In this document: positions 40,705-49,454 of the stretch, piece by piece
Position numbering within the stretch: the stretch's first letter is position 1
Layout: every line of letters begins with the position of its first letter
Source: Caulobacter sp. 602-1
GTDB lineage: Bacteria; Pseudomonadota; Alphaproteobacteria; Caulobacterales; Caulobacteraceae
Assembly (NCBI RefSeq): GCF_003931565.1
Contig: NZ_RRYI01000008.1
Span: 62,001 to 126,000, forward strand
Direction: 5' to 3'
DNA: 64,000 nucleotides
The notes under the pieces: model-generated
Told to the model about the DNA's origin: nothing
Databases searched by the model: none
What the model saw: the letters and a program-made list of their open reading frames with translations, nothing else
Translations under genes and position numbers: made by a program

Positions 40705-41334
40705 ATGATATCCTGGGCCCAAAGCCCGTTGCCGGACCTTGAAGTGCTCCAGATCCTGTTCCTCGCCGCGGTCGCCGCGGTCGTCCTGTATCAGCTGTAC
40801 GCCACCCTGGGGCGTCGTACGGGCCGTCAGCCCGAGGACGTCGTCACGGCCCAGCCCGGCGCGGCTCCGCTTCCGGCCGAGACGCATCCGATCCTGCGCA
40901 CCGAGGGCCTGGAGGCTCTGAGGTCCAAACAACCGGACTTCGATCCAACCAAGTTCCTGGCCGGCGCCCGTTCGGCCTATGAGCAGATCGTCAAGGCCTA
41001 CGCCGAAGGCGACCGCGAGACGCTGAAGCCGCTGCTGGCCCCGGACGTCATGGCCAATTTCGAGCAGGCCATGGCCGCCCGCGAGACCGCCGGCCGCAGC
41101 GAGAAGGTCGAGTTCATGGCCCCGCCGCGCCTGGACCTCGAGCGGATCGACCTGGTCGGCGACCTGGCCAAGGCGGTGGTGCGGATTCTGGCCGAGGTGC
41201 GCACCCGCACCAAGGACGAGCGCGGCGAGGGCGTCGACGACCGCCGCACCGCCGAGCTCTGGACCTTCGAGCGCGAGGTCAAGAGCGCCAATCCCAACTG
41301 GCGCCTGGCCTTCGTCGCCGCCGCCGAGGCGTAA
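40705..41334 (+). CDS. Tim44-like domain membrane protein (TimA)
   Basis: The product of about 209 residues has a membrane helix near the N-terminus (QILFLAAVAAVVLYQLYATL) and a C-terminal Tim44-like domain. The latter includes FLAGARSAYEQIVKAYAEGD, LAPDVMANFEQAMAARE and ELWTFEREVKSANPNWRLAF. Bacterial members are thought to bind lipids or membrane proteins. The ATG at 40705 is chosen; an ATG at 40642 is possible. It overlaps mltA by one base. Confidence 0.85.
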   Translation: MISWAQSPLPDLEVLQILFLAAVAAVVLYQLYATLGRRTGRQPEDVVTAQPGAAPLPAETHPILRTEGLEALRSKQPDFDPTKFLAGARSAYEQIVKAYAEGDRETLKPLLAPDVMANFEQAMAARETAGRSEKVEFMAPPRLDLERIDLVGDLAKAVVRILAEVRTRTKDERGEGVDDRRTAELWTFEREVKSANPNWRLAFVAAAEA

Positions 41335-42488
41335 TGACTCGGATTCTGAGCGTCCAGACCGCCTTCGCCCCCCTGGCCCTGGCGGGCCTGCTGCTGAGCG
41401 CCTGCGCCAGCACGACGTCCACGCCGCCTTCACCGCCGGCAACGACACCGCCCCCGACGACCTCGCCCGCAACGACGGTGTCGTTCGCCAGTCTGGTCGG
41501 CTGGGCCGAGGAGGATCACGTCGCGGCCCTCGACGCCTTCCGCGCCGGCTGCGGCGTCGCCAAGGATCCGGCCATGGCCCGCGTCTGCGGCCTGGCCCGC
41601 AACGCCACCGTCCAGGACGAACCCGGCGCGCGCGCGTTTCTGGAAGCCAATTTCCGGGTCGAGCCGGTTCGCCAGAAGGAGGGGAGCGACGAGGGCCTGC
41701 TGACCGCCTATTTCGCCCCCCAGTACGAGGCGCGGATGTCGCGCAACGCCGAGTTCACCGTCCCGGTCCGCGGCGTCCCGGCCGACCTGGTCGTGCTGGA
41801 CCTCGGCGCCTTTGAGCCCAGCTTCGTCGGCAAGAAGATCACCGGCCACATCGAGGGCCCGACCTTCGCGCCCTATCCGGACCGGGCCGAGATCGAGGCG
41901 ACCCCCACCGACAAGCCCCTGGCCTGGATGCGACCGGAGGAGCTGTTCTTCCTGCAGATCCAGGGTTCGGGCGTTCTGGTTCTGCCCGATGGCCGCCGCG
42001 TCCGCGCGGTGTTTGCCGGGACCAATGGCAGGCCGTTCGTCGGAATCGCCAACGCCATGCGCGACAAGGGCCTGCTGCCCGACAACAACACCTCGGGCGA
42101 CGCCATCCGCGCCTGGCTGGCCGACCATCGCGGGCCGGAGGCCGACGCGATCATGCGGCTGAACCCGCGCTACGTGTTCTTCAAGACGCTTCCTGATGAC
42201 GGCAAGGAGCCTGTGGGCTCGGCCGGCGCGCCGTTGCCTCCGGGACGAGCCATCGCCATCGATCCCAGCCGCCACGCCATGGGCGAGCTCTACTGGCTGG
42301 ACGCCGCCGCGCCGAAGCTGGCGGGCGCCTTCCCGGCCTATCGCCGACTGGCCATGACCCTGGACACTGGCGGGGCGATCAAGGGCGATGTCCGCGCCGA
42401 TCTCTATATGGGCTCGGGCGCCGCCGCCGGCGCCGAGGCCGGTCGCGTGCGCCACACCCTACGCCTGTACCGGCTCGTACCGCGCTGA
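41334..42488 (+). CDS. mltA: Membrane-bound lytic murein transglycosylase A
   Basis: The 384-residue product has a lipobox (LALAGLLLSACAS), a Pro/Thr-rich linker, the MltA barrel with GLLTAYFAPQYEARMSRN, and a C-terminal 3D domain (AIAIDPSRHAMGELYWLDAA and DTGGAIKGDVRADLYMGSG). It cleaves glycan strands from the outer membrane. The Smr-domain gene starts two bases after the stop. Confidence 0.95.
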   Translation: MTRILSVQTAFAPLALAGLLLSACASTTSTPPSPPATTPPPTTSPATTVSFASLVGWAEEDHVAALDAFRAGCGVAKDPAMARVCGLARNATVQDEPGARAFLEANFRVEPVRQKEGSDEGLLTAYFAPQYEARMSRNAEFTVPVRGVPADLVVLDLGAFEPSFVGKKITGHIEGPTFAPYPDRAEIEATPTDKPLAWMRPEELFFLQIQGSGVLVLPDGRRVRAVFAGTNGRPFVGIANAMRDKGLLPDNNTSGDAIRAWLADHRGPEADAIMRLNPRYVFFKTLPDDGKEPVGSAGAPLPPGRAIAIDPSRHAMGELYWLDAAAPKLAGAFPAYRRLAMTLDTGGAIKGDVRADLYMGSGAAAGAEAGRVRHTLRLYRLVPR

Positions 42489-42489
42489 C

Positions 42490-43056
42490 ATGGTCAGGAA
42501 GCCGCCGCCCGGACCCGAGGACGACAAGCGCCTCTGGAAGCTCGTCGCCTCGACGGTGACGCCGCGCGCGCCGGGAAAGCCCGAGAAGATGCGCTCCAAG
42601 GCGCGGATCCGGCCGGTGAAGAGCGACACGGCCATTCCGGTGGAGCAGCCCACCCACCTGGCCTCGATTGCGCCCCTGCGCGTCAGTCCCGAGGAGCTCA
42701 AGCCGGCGCCGGCCAAGGTCCTGAAGGGTCCCGTCCACCACATCGAACCCAACCGCAAGCGCCGCATCGTCAAGGAGCACGACCCGATCGGCGCCCGCCT
42801 GGACATGCATGGCCTCGACCAGGACCGGGCGAGGGCCACGCTGGAGGGCTTCATCCGACGCGCCTATGACGATGGCCACCGGGCGGTGCTGGTGATCACC
42901 GGCAAGGGCCGGGTCGGACACGGCGTACTGAAGCAGCGGACGCCGGAATGGCTGGCGGGTCCGGCCCTGCGCGAGATGATCGCCGGGGTCTCGACCGCCG
43001 ATCAGCGGCACGGCGGCGATGGGGCGCTGTATGTGGCGCTGAAGCGCAAGGGCTAG
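42490..43056 (+). CDS. Smr-domain protein
   Basis: The 188-residue product has a basic, Pro-rich N-terminus and a C-terminal Smr domain (LDMHGLDQDRARATLEGFIR, then VITGKGRVGHGVLKQ). Smr domains are nucleases or RNA/DNA-binding modules. The conserved LDxHG and TGKG motifs are intact. It is the third gene of a coupled tim44-mltA-smr set. The specific nucleic-acid substrate is unknown. Confidence 0.9.
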   Translation: MVRKPPPGPEDDKRLWKLVASTVTPRAPGKPEKMRSKARIRPVKSDTAIPVEQPTHLASIAPLRVSPEELKPAPAKVLKGPVHHIEPNRKRRIVKEHDPIGARLDMHGLDQDRARATLEGFIRRAYDDGHRAVLVITGKGRVGHGVLKQRTPEWLAGPALREMIAGVSTADQRHGGDGALYVALKRKG

Positions 43057-43077
43057 CAGCGAGGCTTTCGGGCGCCT

Positions 43078-43404
43078 TCAGTGTTTCCGCGACGCCTTCT
43101 CGGCGATGCCCGAGGTCCCTTCGCGGGCCTCCAGCTTCTCGGCCACGGCGTCCAGGGACACCCCCGACGCCGCCATCAGCGCCAGCCAGTGGTAGAGCAG
43201 GTCGGCGCTTTCGGCCGCCAACGCATCCGGACCTTGAGCCACGGCGGCGATCACCGTCTCGACGGCTTCCTCGCCCAGCTTCTTGGCGGCGAGGGCGGGG
43301 TCGTTGAGCAACTTGGCGGTGTAGGACACCGACGGATCACCACCCTTGCGGGCCGCGATCGTGGCGGCCAGGCGTTGCAGGACGTCAGTCAGGCGCTGGC
43401 TCAT
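43078..43404 (-). CDS. hisE: Phosphoribosyl-ATP pyrophosphatase
   Basis: The 108-residue product performs the second step of histidine synthesis. KKLGEEAVETVIAA carries the metal-binding Glu residues, and AESADLLYHWLALMAASGVS completes the helix bundle. It is the last gene of the his operon, coupled by ATGA with hisF. Confidence 0.94.
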   Translation of the reverse strand: MSQRLTDVLQRLAATIAARKGGDPSVSYTAKLLNDPALAAKKLGEEAVETVIAAVAQGPDALAAESADLLYHWLALMAASGVSLDAVAEKLEAREGTSGIAEKASRKH

Positions 43405-44177
43405 GCGGCGCTCCGGTCCAGGCGCACGGGAATGCCGGCGTCGGCCATGGCCTGCTTGGCCTCGCCGATGCTGATCTCGCCAAAGTGGAAGATCGAGGCG
43501 GCCAGCACGGCGGCGGCGTGGCCGTCGCGCGCGGCCTCGACCAGATGTTCGGTGGTCCCCGCGCCGCCCGAGGCGATCACCGGCACATTGACCGCGCCCG
43601 TCACGGCCTTCAGCAGCGGGATGTCGTAGCCGATCTTGGCCCCGTCGCGGTCCATCGAGGTCAGCAGGATCTCGCCCGCGCCGCGCTCGACGACCTTGGC
43701 GGCCCAGTCGACCACGTCGAGGCCAGTGTCCTTGCGGCCGCCATAGGTCCAGACGTTCCAGCCCGAGCCGTCCTCGCGCAGCTTGGCGTCGATGGCCACG
43801 ACCACGCACTGGGCCCCGAAGGCGTCGGCGCCGGCAGCGATCAGGTCGGGGTTCTCGACGGCGGCGGTGTTGACCGAGACCTTGTCGGCGCCGGCCAGCA
43901 GCAGGCGGCGCATGTCGGAGACCTGTCGCACGCCGCCGCCCACCGAGACGGGCATGAAGCAGACCTCGGCGGTGCGCGAGATGACGTCCAGGATCAGGCC
44001 GCGGCCCTCGCTGGAGGCGGTGATGTCCAGGAACATCAGCTCGTCGGCGCCGGCGGCGTCATAGGCGCGAGCCTGTTCCACCGGGTCGCCGGCGTCGCGC
44101 AGGGCCACGAAATTGACCCCCTTGACCACCCGCCCGTCCTTCACGTCGAGGCAGGGAATGATCCGGGTCTTCAGCAT
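43401..44177 (-). CDS. hisF: Imidazole glycerol phosphate synthase, cyclase subunit
   Basis: The 258-residue TIM barrel shows IIPCLDVKDGRVVKGVNF at the N-terminus with the catalytic Asp, LDITASSEGRGLI, and IASGGAGTTEHLVEAARDGH. It pairs with HisH. The start overlaps hisA by one base. Confidence 0.96.
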   Translation of the reverse strand: MLKTRIIPCLDVKDGRVVKGVNFVALRDAGDPVEQARAYDAAGADELMFLDITASSEGRGLILDVISRTAEVCFMPVSVGGGVRQVSDMRRLLLAGADKVSVNTAAVENPDLIAAGADAFGAQCVVVAIDAKLREDGSGWNVWTYGGRKDTGLDVVDWAAKVVERGAGEILLTSMDRDGAKIGYDIPLLKAVTGAVNVPVIASGGAGTTEHLVEAARDGHAAAVLAASIFHFGEISIGEAKQAMADAGIPVRLDRSAA

Positions 44178-44902
44178 CAGGCGGCCGCCGCGATCAGGGC
44201 TTCGGATGGCTTGATCGTGCCGGCGTAGAGCGAGCGGCCCAGGATGGCGCCGGCGATCTCGACGCCCGGGCGGGCCTTGAGGCGCTCGATGTCGGCGACC
44301 GCGGCCACGCCACCGGAGGCGATGACGGGAATGGAGACCGCGTCGGCCAGTTCGCCCACGCCCTCGACATTGACGCCGGTCAGGGCGCCGTCGCGGCTGA
44401 TGTCGGTGATGATCAGGGCGGCGACGCCGACGTCCTCAAAGCGGCGCGACAGGTCAATCGCGGAGAGGTCCGACAGGCCGGTCCAGCCGTCGATGGCGAC
44501 CTTGCCGTCACGGACGTCGACGGCCACGGCGATCTGCTCGGGCCACAGGCGCGCGGCCTTGCGGACCAGGTCCGGGTCGTGGACGGCCACGGTGCCGAGG
44601 ATGACGCGGGAAACGCCCGCCTCGATCCAGGCCTCGACGCCTTCCAGCGTGCGGATGCCGCCGCCCAGCTGCACGGGGATCGAGATCGACTCCAGGATCG
44701 ACTCGACGGCGGCGGTGTTGACCGACTTACCCTCGATGGCGCCGTTAAGGTCGACAACATGCAGCCACGAGAAGCCGTCCTTGACGAAGCGCTGCGCCTG
44801 GTCGGCGGGCGAAGTGTTGAAGACCGTGGCCTTCTCCATGTCGCCGTGCAGCAGGCGCACGCACTGGCCGTCCTTCAGGTCGATGGCGGGATAGAGGATC
44901 AT
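44177..44902 (-). CDS. hisA: ProFAR isomerase
   Basis: The 241-residue product is the isomerase HisA. ILYPAIDLKDGQCVRLLHGD starts the barrel, with IPVQLGGGIRTLE and ITDISRDGALTGVNVE. The ATG at 44902 overlaps hisH by four bases; a longer upstream open frame is not real. Confidence 0.96.
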   Translation of the reverse strand: MILYPAIDLKDGQCVRLLHGDMEKATVFNTSPADQAQRFVKDGFSWLHVVDLNGAIEGKSVNTAAVESILESISIPVQLGGGIRTLEGVEAWIEAGVSRVILGTVAVHDPDLVRKAARLWPEQIAVAVDVRDGKVAIDGWTGLSDLSAIDLSRRFEDVGVAALIITDISRDGALTGVNVEGVGELADAVSIPVIASGGVAAVADIERLKARPGVEIAGAILGRSLYAGTIKPSEALIAAAA

Positions 44903-45540
44903 GGGCGCCATTCCAGGAAGTTGGCGAGCAGGGCGAGCCCTGAAGCTTGTGACTTTTCGGGGTGAAACTGTACGCCCGCGACATTGTCCTTGGCCACCGC
45001 CGCGACAAACGGGCCGCCGTGGTCGGTGGTGGCGACGACATCGGCCGGGTCGGCCGCGTCCAGGGCGAAGGAGTTGGCGTAGTACATGTGGGCGCCGTCC
45101 TCGATCCCCGCGAACAGGGCGTGAGGGCGGACGAAGCTGATGGCGTTCCAGCCCATGTGCGGGATGGTCAGGGCCGGGTCGTTTGGCTCGAGCTTCTTCA
45201 CCTGGCCGGCAATCCAGTCCAGGCCCGGCGTGACGCCGAATTCCAGGCCTTCGGTCGCCAGCAATTGGTGGCCGACGCAGATGCCCATGAAGGGAACGCC
45301 GCGGCCGTGCACGGCGTGGTTCATCGCGTCGTAGACGCCGGTGGCGTCCAGACCCGCGCGACACGAGGCGAAGGCCCCGACGCCGGGCAGGAAGACGCGG
45401 TCGGCCTCGGCGACGAGGTCGGGGTCGGCGGTGACGACGATCTCGGCGTCGAGCGCGCGGCGACGGGCCGCCTCACGCAGGGCCTTCTCGGCCGAACGCA
45501 GGTTGCCCGACCCGTAGTCGATCAGGGCGACGGTCTGCAT
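44899..45540 (-). CDS. hisH: Imidazole glycerol phosphate synthase, glutaminase subunit
   Basis: The 213-residue class I glutaminase has the Cys in PFMGICVGHQLLATEG and the His-Glu in VQFHPEKSQASG. It feeds ammonia to HisF. Nine bases separate it from hisB. Confidence 0.96.
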   Translation of the reverse strand: MQTVALIDYGSGNLRSAEKALREAARRRALDAEIVVTADPDLVAEADRVFLPGVGAFASCRAGLDATGVYDAMNHAVHGRGVPFMGICVGHQLLATEGLEFGVTPGLDWIAGQVKKLEPNDPALTIPHMGWNAISFVRPHALFAGIEDGAHMYYANSFALDAADPADVVATTDHGGPFVAAVAKDNVAGVQFHPEKSQASGLALLANFLEWRP

Positions 45541-45549
45541 GGAGTATCC

Positions 45550-46140
45550 TTACAGCACGCCCTTGGTGGACGGAGCCTGACCGCCGGTCTTCGGGTCGAT
45601 CTCGACCGCCTGACGCAGCGCCCGGGCGAGGGCCTTGAAGCCGCTTTCGGCCACATGGTGGGTGTTGTCGCCGTACAGGGTCTCCAGATGGACGCACGCC
45701 CCGCAGTTCATGGCGAACGCGTGGTGGAACTCCTTGAAGAGCTCGGTGTCCATCTCGCCGACCTTGGGCCGCTTGAACTCGACCTTCCAGATCAGATACG
45801 GCCGGTTGGAGAGATCGATGGCGCAGCGCGTCAGGGTCTCATCCATCGGGATATAGGCGTGGCCGAAGCGCCGGACGCCCTTGAAGCCGTCCAGCGCCTT
45901 GTGGATCGCCTGGCCCAGCACGATGCCGGTGTCCTCGACCGTGTGGTGCATGTCGATGTGCAAGTCGCCCTTGGTCTCGACCTTGAGGTCGAAGCCGCCG
46001 TGGCGCGCGAAGCTCTCCAGCATATGGTCGTAGAAACCGATGCCGGTGGAGATCGTCGAGGCGCCGGTCCCATCGAGATCGATCCAGACCCGGATCTGGG
46101 TCTCCTTCGTCTCGCGGACCACTTCAGCGGTGCGGGCCAT
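45550..46140 (-). CDS. hisB: Imidazoleglycerol-phosphate dehydratase
   Basis: The 196-residue product has the metal-binding HHTVEDTGIVLGQA and GDNTHHVAESGFKALARALR motifs. It is the monofunctional form, without the phosphatase domain found in E. coli HisB. It follows the sugar-kinase gene by eight bases. Confidence 0.96.
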   Translation of the reverse strand: MARTAEVVRETKETQIRVWIDLDGTGASTISTGIGFYDHMLESFARHGGFDLKVETKGDLHIDMHHTVEDTGIVLGQAIHKALDGFKGVRRFGHAYIPMDETLTRCAIDLSNRPYLIWKVEFKRPKVGEMDTELFKEFHHAFAMNCGACVHLETLYGDNTHHVAESGFKALARALRQAVEIDPKTGGQAPSTKGVL

Positions 46141-46148
46141 CTGCGTCC

Positions 46149-47138
46149 TTACAGTCCGTTCTTCCGGGCCAGGTCGCGCAGGGACACCTGCGGACGTGGG
46201 CCATAATGGTCGATCACCTCGGCGGCGGCCAGGGAGCCCAGCTGACCGCAGACCGGCAGCGGGCGGCCCTGCGAAAGGCCGTAGAGGAAGCCAGCGGCGT
46301 ATTGGTCGCCCGCGCCGGTCGTGTCCACGACTTTTTCCACCGGATAGGCCGAGATTTCGTGGAGGCTTCCGCCGGAAGCAATCACCGAGCCCTTTTCGCT
46401 GCGGGTGACGGCGGCGATCTCGCAGCGCTCGGCCAGGGCCTTCACCGCCGCGTCGAAGTCGGTGGTCTCGAACAGCGAGCAGACTTCGCTCTCGTTGGCG
46501 AAGACGATCTCGCACTGGGTCTCGATGAAGCCCATCAGGGCGCCGCGATGGCGATCGACCATGAAGCTGTCGGACAGGGTCATCGAGATCTTGCGGCCGG
46601 CGCCGTGGGCCAGGGCGGCGGCCTTGGCGAAGGCGCGGCGGGCTTCCGGCGGATCGAACAGATAGCCTTCCAGATACGAGATCTGGGCGGCCTCGATGAT
46701 GGCGGGGTCGACGTCGGCCGGGGTCAGCTCGACGCACGCGCCCAGATAGGTCGACATGGTGCGCTGGGCGTCTGGGGTGACGTTGATCAGGCTCTGGGCC
46801 GTGGCCGGGCCCTCGGCCAGGGGCGACGTGGTGAAGGCGCAGCCGATGGCCTGCATGTCGTGCCGGAACACGCGGCCCAGCTGATCGTCGGCGACCTTGC
46901 CGATGAAGGCGGCCTTGCCGCCGAAGCTGGCCACGCCGGCCAGGGTGTTGGCCGCGCTGCCGCCCGAGGCCTCGATGCCGGAGGCCATGGCGTCATAGAG
47001 GCTCGCGGCCCGCGCCGGGTCGATCAGGGCCATCGAGCCCTTGGTCAGGCCTTCCTGGGCGAGGAAGGCGTCGTCGCACTGGGCGATGACGTCGACGATG
47101 GCGTTGCCGATGCCGGCGACGTCGTAGAGCGCGGTCAT
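46149..47138 (-). CDS. PfkB-family carbohydrate/adenosine kinase
   Basis: The 329-residue ribokinase-fold product has GGSAANTLAGVASFGGKAAF near the N-terminus and the PfkB signature VVDTTGAGDQYAAGFLYGL. Similar genes in alphaproteobacteria are annotated as adenosine kinase. The exact sugar or nucleoside is not provable from sequence. It heads the his operon. An in-frame extension upstream of the ATG at 47138 looks non-coding. Confidence 0.85.
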   Translation of the reverse strand: MTALYDVAGIGNAIVDVIAQCDDAFLAQEGLTKGSMALIDPARAASLYDAMASGIEASGGSAANTLAGVASFGGKAAFIGKVADDQLGRVFRHDMQAIGCAFTTSPLAEGPATAQSLINVTPDAQRTMSTYLGACVELTPADVDPAIIEAAQISYLEGYLFDPPEARRAFAKAAALAHGAGRKISMTLSDSFMVDRHRGALMGFIETQCEIVFANESEVCSLFETTDFDAAVKALAERCEIAAVTRSEKGSVIASGGSLHEISAYPVEKVVDTTGAGDQYAAGFLYGLSQGRPLPVCGQLGSLAAAEVIDHYGPRPQVSLRDLARKNGL

Positions 47139-47278
47139 GGAGCGGAACAAACCTTTGAAAGAACAGGGCGGAGAAGCCACAAACACTTGGCGATTAAAGG
47201 AAGTGGGGGCTCAAGGCAACGCAAGGCTTGCCGCGCGTGTCGCGACATCTTAGCTGCGAGGCTTCGTTGAACGCGAGT

Positions 47279-48142
47279 ATGCCGATGGCCGACGTCCTCA
47301 TCCTGGTCCCCGCCCGCGACGAGCGCCGCTACGGCGACAGCTGGGCGCCGCTGCTGGAGCGTCTGGCCGGGCCGCTGCGCCGCCACGGCCTGACCATCGC
47401 CGCCCAGCCGTGGACGGATCCGGTCGACAAGGACCAGGCGCGCCTGGTCATGCCGTCCCTCGCCTGGGGCTATCATGCCCGTCAAGCCGAGTGGTTCGCC
47501 CAGCTGGACGCCTTCGAGGCGAGCGGCGCGCGCATGGTCAATCCGCCGGCGGTGCTGCGCTGGAACTCGACCAAGACCTATCTGGTCGAGCTCGCCGGGA
47601 AGGGCGCGCCGGTGGTGCCGACCCTCGCCCACGACATTCTGACGCTGGAGCATGTCCAGGCCGCCTTCGACGCCTTCGGGGTGGACGAGGTGGTGGTCAA
47701 GCCGCAGATCTCGGCCGGCTCGCACGAGACCATCCGGGTCAAGCGCCACGGTTCGCTGGAAGGCGGACCCACGGGTCCGGCCCTGATCCAGCCGTTCCTG
47801 CCGGCCGTCGGTGAAGAGGGCGAGCTGTCCCTGTTCTATTTCGACGGCGTCTTCAGCCACGCCGTGGCCAAGGTCGCCGAGGAGGGCGACTTCCGCGTCC
47901 AGCCGCAGTTCGGCGGCAAGGTCACCGAGATCGCGCCGGAGCCCGAGGCCCTGCGCGCGGCCGAGATGGTGCTGGAGGCGGCTGGCGCCCCGCTGACCTA
48001 CGCTCGCGTGGATCTGATCCGGGGCCTGGAGCACACCCCGCAACTGATGGAGCTGGAGGCGATCGAGCCGGACCTCTTTCTGGAACATGCGCATGACCAC
48101 GGCGAGGCCTTCGCCCGGGCGGTGATCAAGGCGATCGGCTAG
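47279..48142 (+). CDS. ATP-grasp protein, glutathione-synthetase-like
   Basis: The 287-residue product has an ATP-grasp layout: an N-terminal domain (LILVPARDERRYGDSWAPLL), VVVKPQISAGSHETIRVKRH with the ATP-binding Lys, and LMELEAIEPDLFLE with the two metal-binding Glu residues. It looks like a RimK/GshB relative. Substrate unknown. A second in-frame ATG six bases downstream (47285) is possible. The end overlaps the convergent nth gene by four bases. Confidence 0.8.
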   Translation: MPMADVLILVPARDERRYGDSWAPLLERLAGPLRRHGLTIAAQPWTDPVDKDQARLVMPSLAWGYHARQAEWFAQLDAFEASGARMVNPPAVLRWNSTKTYLVELAGKGAPVVPTLAHDILTLEHVQAAFDAFGVDEVVVKPQISAGSHETIRVKRHGSLEGGPTGPALIQPFLPAVGEEGELSLFYFDGVFSHAVAKVAEEGDFRVQPQFGGKVTEIAPEPEALRAAEMVLEAAGAPLTYARVDLIRGLEHTPQLMELEAIEPDLFLEHAHDHGEAFARAVIKAIG

Positions 48143-48834
48143 GCCCCCAGGAACAGCTCCCGCGAAGGGCACAGGTCGCTGATCCTGCAGATTTCGCACT
48201 TGGGCTTTCTCGCCACGCAGACATAGCGCCCGTGCAGGATCAGCCAGTGGTGCGCCCGGGTCTGGTAGGGCGGCGGCACGATCCGCATCAGGTCCTGCTC
48301 GACCGCGTCGGGCGTCTTGCCGGCCGACAGTTTCAGGCGGTGCGAGACACGGAAGACGTGGGTGTCGACGGCGATGGCCGGCTCGATGTCCAGCTCGTTC
48401 AACACTACACTGGCGGTCTTGCGGCCCACGCCTGGCAGGGCTTCGAGGTCGGCGCGGTTCAGCGGCACCTGACCACCGTGCTTGTCCATCAGGATGTGGG
48501 CGGCGGCGATGACGTTCTTGGCCTTGGTGCGGAACAGGCCGATGGAGGCGATGTACTTGATCAGCCCATCCTCGCCGAGTTCCAGCATCTTCTCGGCGCT
48601 GTCGGCGACCTGGAACAGCGGGCCGGTGGCCTTGTTGACCTGGACGTCCGTCGCCTGGGCCGAAAGGGCCACGGCGGTGACCAGCTCATAGGGATTGGCG
48701 TAGTTCAGCTCGGTCTTGGGATGCGATTCCAGGCTCTCGAAGCGCTTGAACAGGATCTCGACCCGCTCGCGTTCGGCGGGGCTGATGCGCTTTTGGGCGG
48801 GTTTCTTTTTCTTCGCGAGCACGGGCTTGGCCAT
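48139..48834 (-). CDS. nth: Endonuclease III
   Basis: The 231-residue product removes oxidised pyrimidines. The helix-hairpin-helix with catalytic Lys is LEALPGVGRKTASVVLN, the catalytic Asp is in AVDTHVFRVSHR, and the [4Fe-4S] cluster is C-x6-C-x2-C-x5-C (CVARKPKCEICRISDLC). A Lys-rich N-terminal tail precedes the fold. A start 12 bases earlier (MVRV) is possible. Confidence 0.96.
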   Translation of the reverse strand: MAKPVLAKKKKPAQKRISPAERERVEILFKRFESLESHPKTELNYANPYELVTAVALSAQATDVQVNKATGPLFQVADSAEKMLELGEDGLIKYIASIGLFRTKAKNVIAAAHILMDKHGGQVPLNRADLEALPGVGRKTASVVLNELDIEPAIAVDTHVFRVSHRLKLSAGKTPDAVEQDLMRIVPPPYQTRAHHWLILHGRYVCVARKPKCEICRISDLCPSRELFLGA

Positions 48835-48915
48835 GACGCGGACCATGCCGTGATGCGCCTGAAACGCCAAGAAGGACGGCTCGCCAAGCGCCAGGGACGG
48901 TTCTAAAATCCCGCC

Positions 48916-49392
48916 ATGGCCCTGCCGATCTACATGGACCGCGTGATCGCGCCACACCGTTCGCTGACGCCGCGGGGCGCCGTGGTGCTGTTGGCGGTGG
49001 TCATGGCCTTCAACGTCATGGTGGCGATCTTCCTGCTGGTGGTCGGCGCGCCGCCGGTCCTGCCGTTCCTGGGACTGGACGTCCTGGCCCTGTGGCTGGC
49101 GCTGCGGGCCTCGGACCGCGCCGCCCGCCGGGTGGAGCGGGTCCAGGTCACGGCGGAGGCTGTCACGGTCAGCCGCGAGGACGAGAAGGGCGCGCGCACC
49201 GTCTGGACCTCGCCGACGGCCTTCACCCGGGTGGGCGTGGACCATCTGGGCGAGCACGAGGCGCGCGTCCGGCTGATGATCTATCGCAAGCGCCTGACCC
49301 TGGCCCGGTCCCTGAGCCCCGACGAGCGGGTCAGCTTCGCCCAGGCCCTGCAGGACGCCATCCGCGCCGCCCGCGCCGAGCGGTGGTCATGA
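48916..49392 (+). CDS. DUF2244 membrane protein
   Basis: The 158-residue product has two membrane helices (GAVVLLAVVMAFNVMVAIFL and a following VLPFLGLDVLALWLAL) and a soluble C-terminal beta domain with GARTVWTSPTAFTRVGVDHL. This is the DUF2244 family, of unknown role. The stop lies at the first in-frame ATG of the next reading frame. Confidence 0.88.
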   Translation: MALPIYMDRVIAPHRSLTPRGAVVLLAVVMAFNVMVAIFLLVVGAPPVLPFLGLDVLALWLALRASDRAARRVERVQVTAEAVTVSREDEKGARTVWTSPTAFTRVGVDHLGEHEARVRLMIYRKRLTLARSLSPDERVSFAQALQDAIRAARAERWS

Positions 49393-49454
49393 CCGGCGAC
49401 GCGGCCGCAAGAACCGGGCGGACGGCGGTATCCGACGGGTCTAGCGTCCCGGGC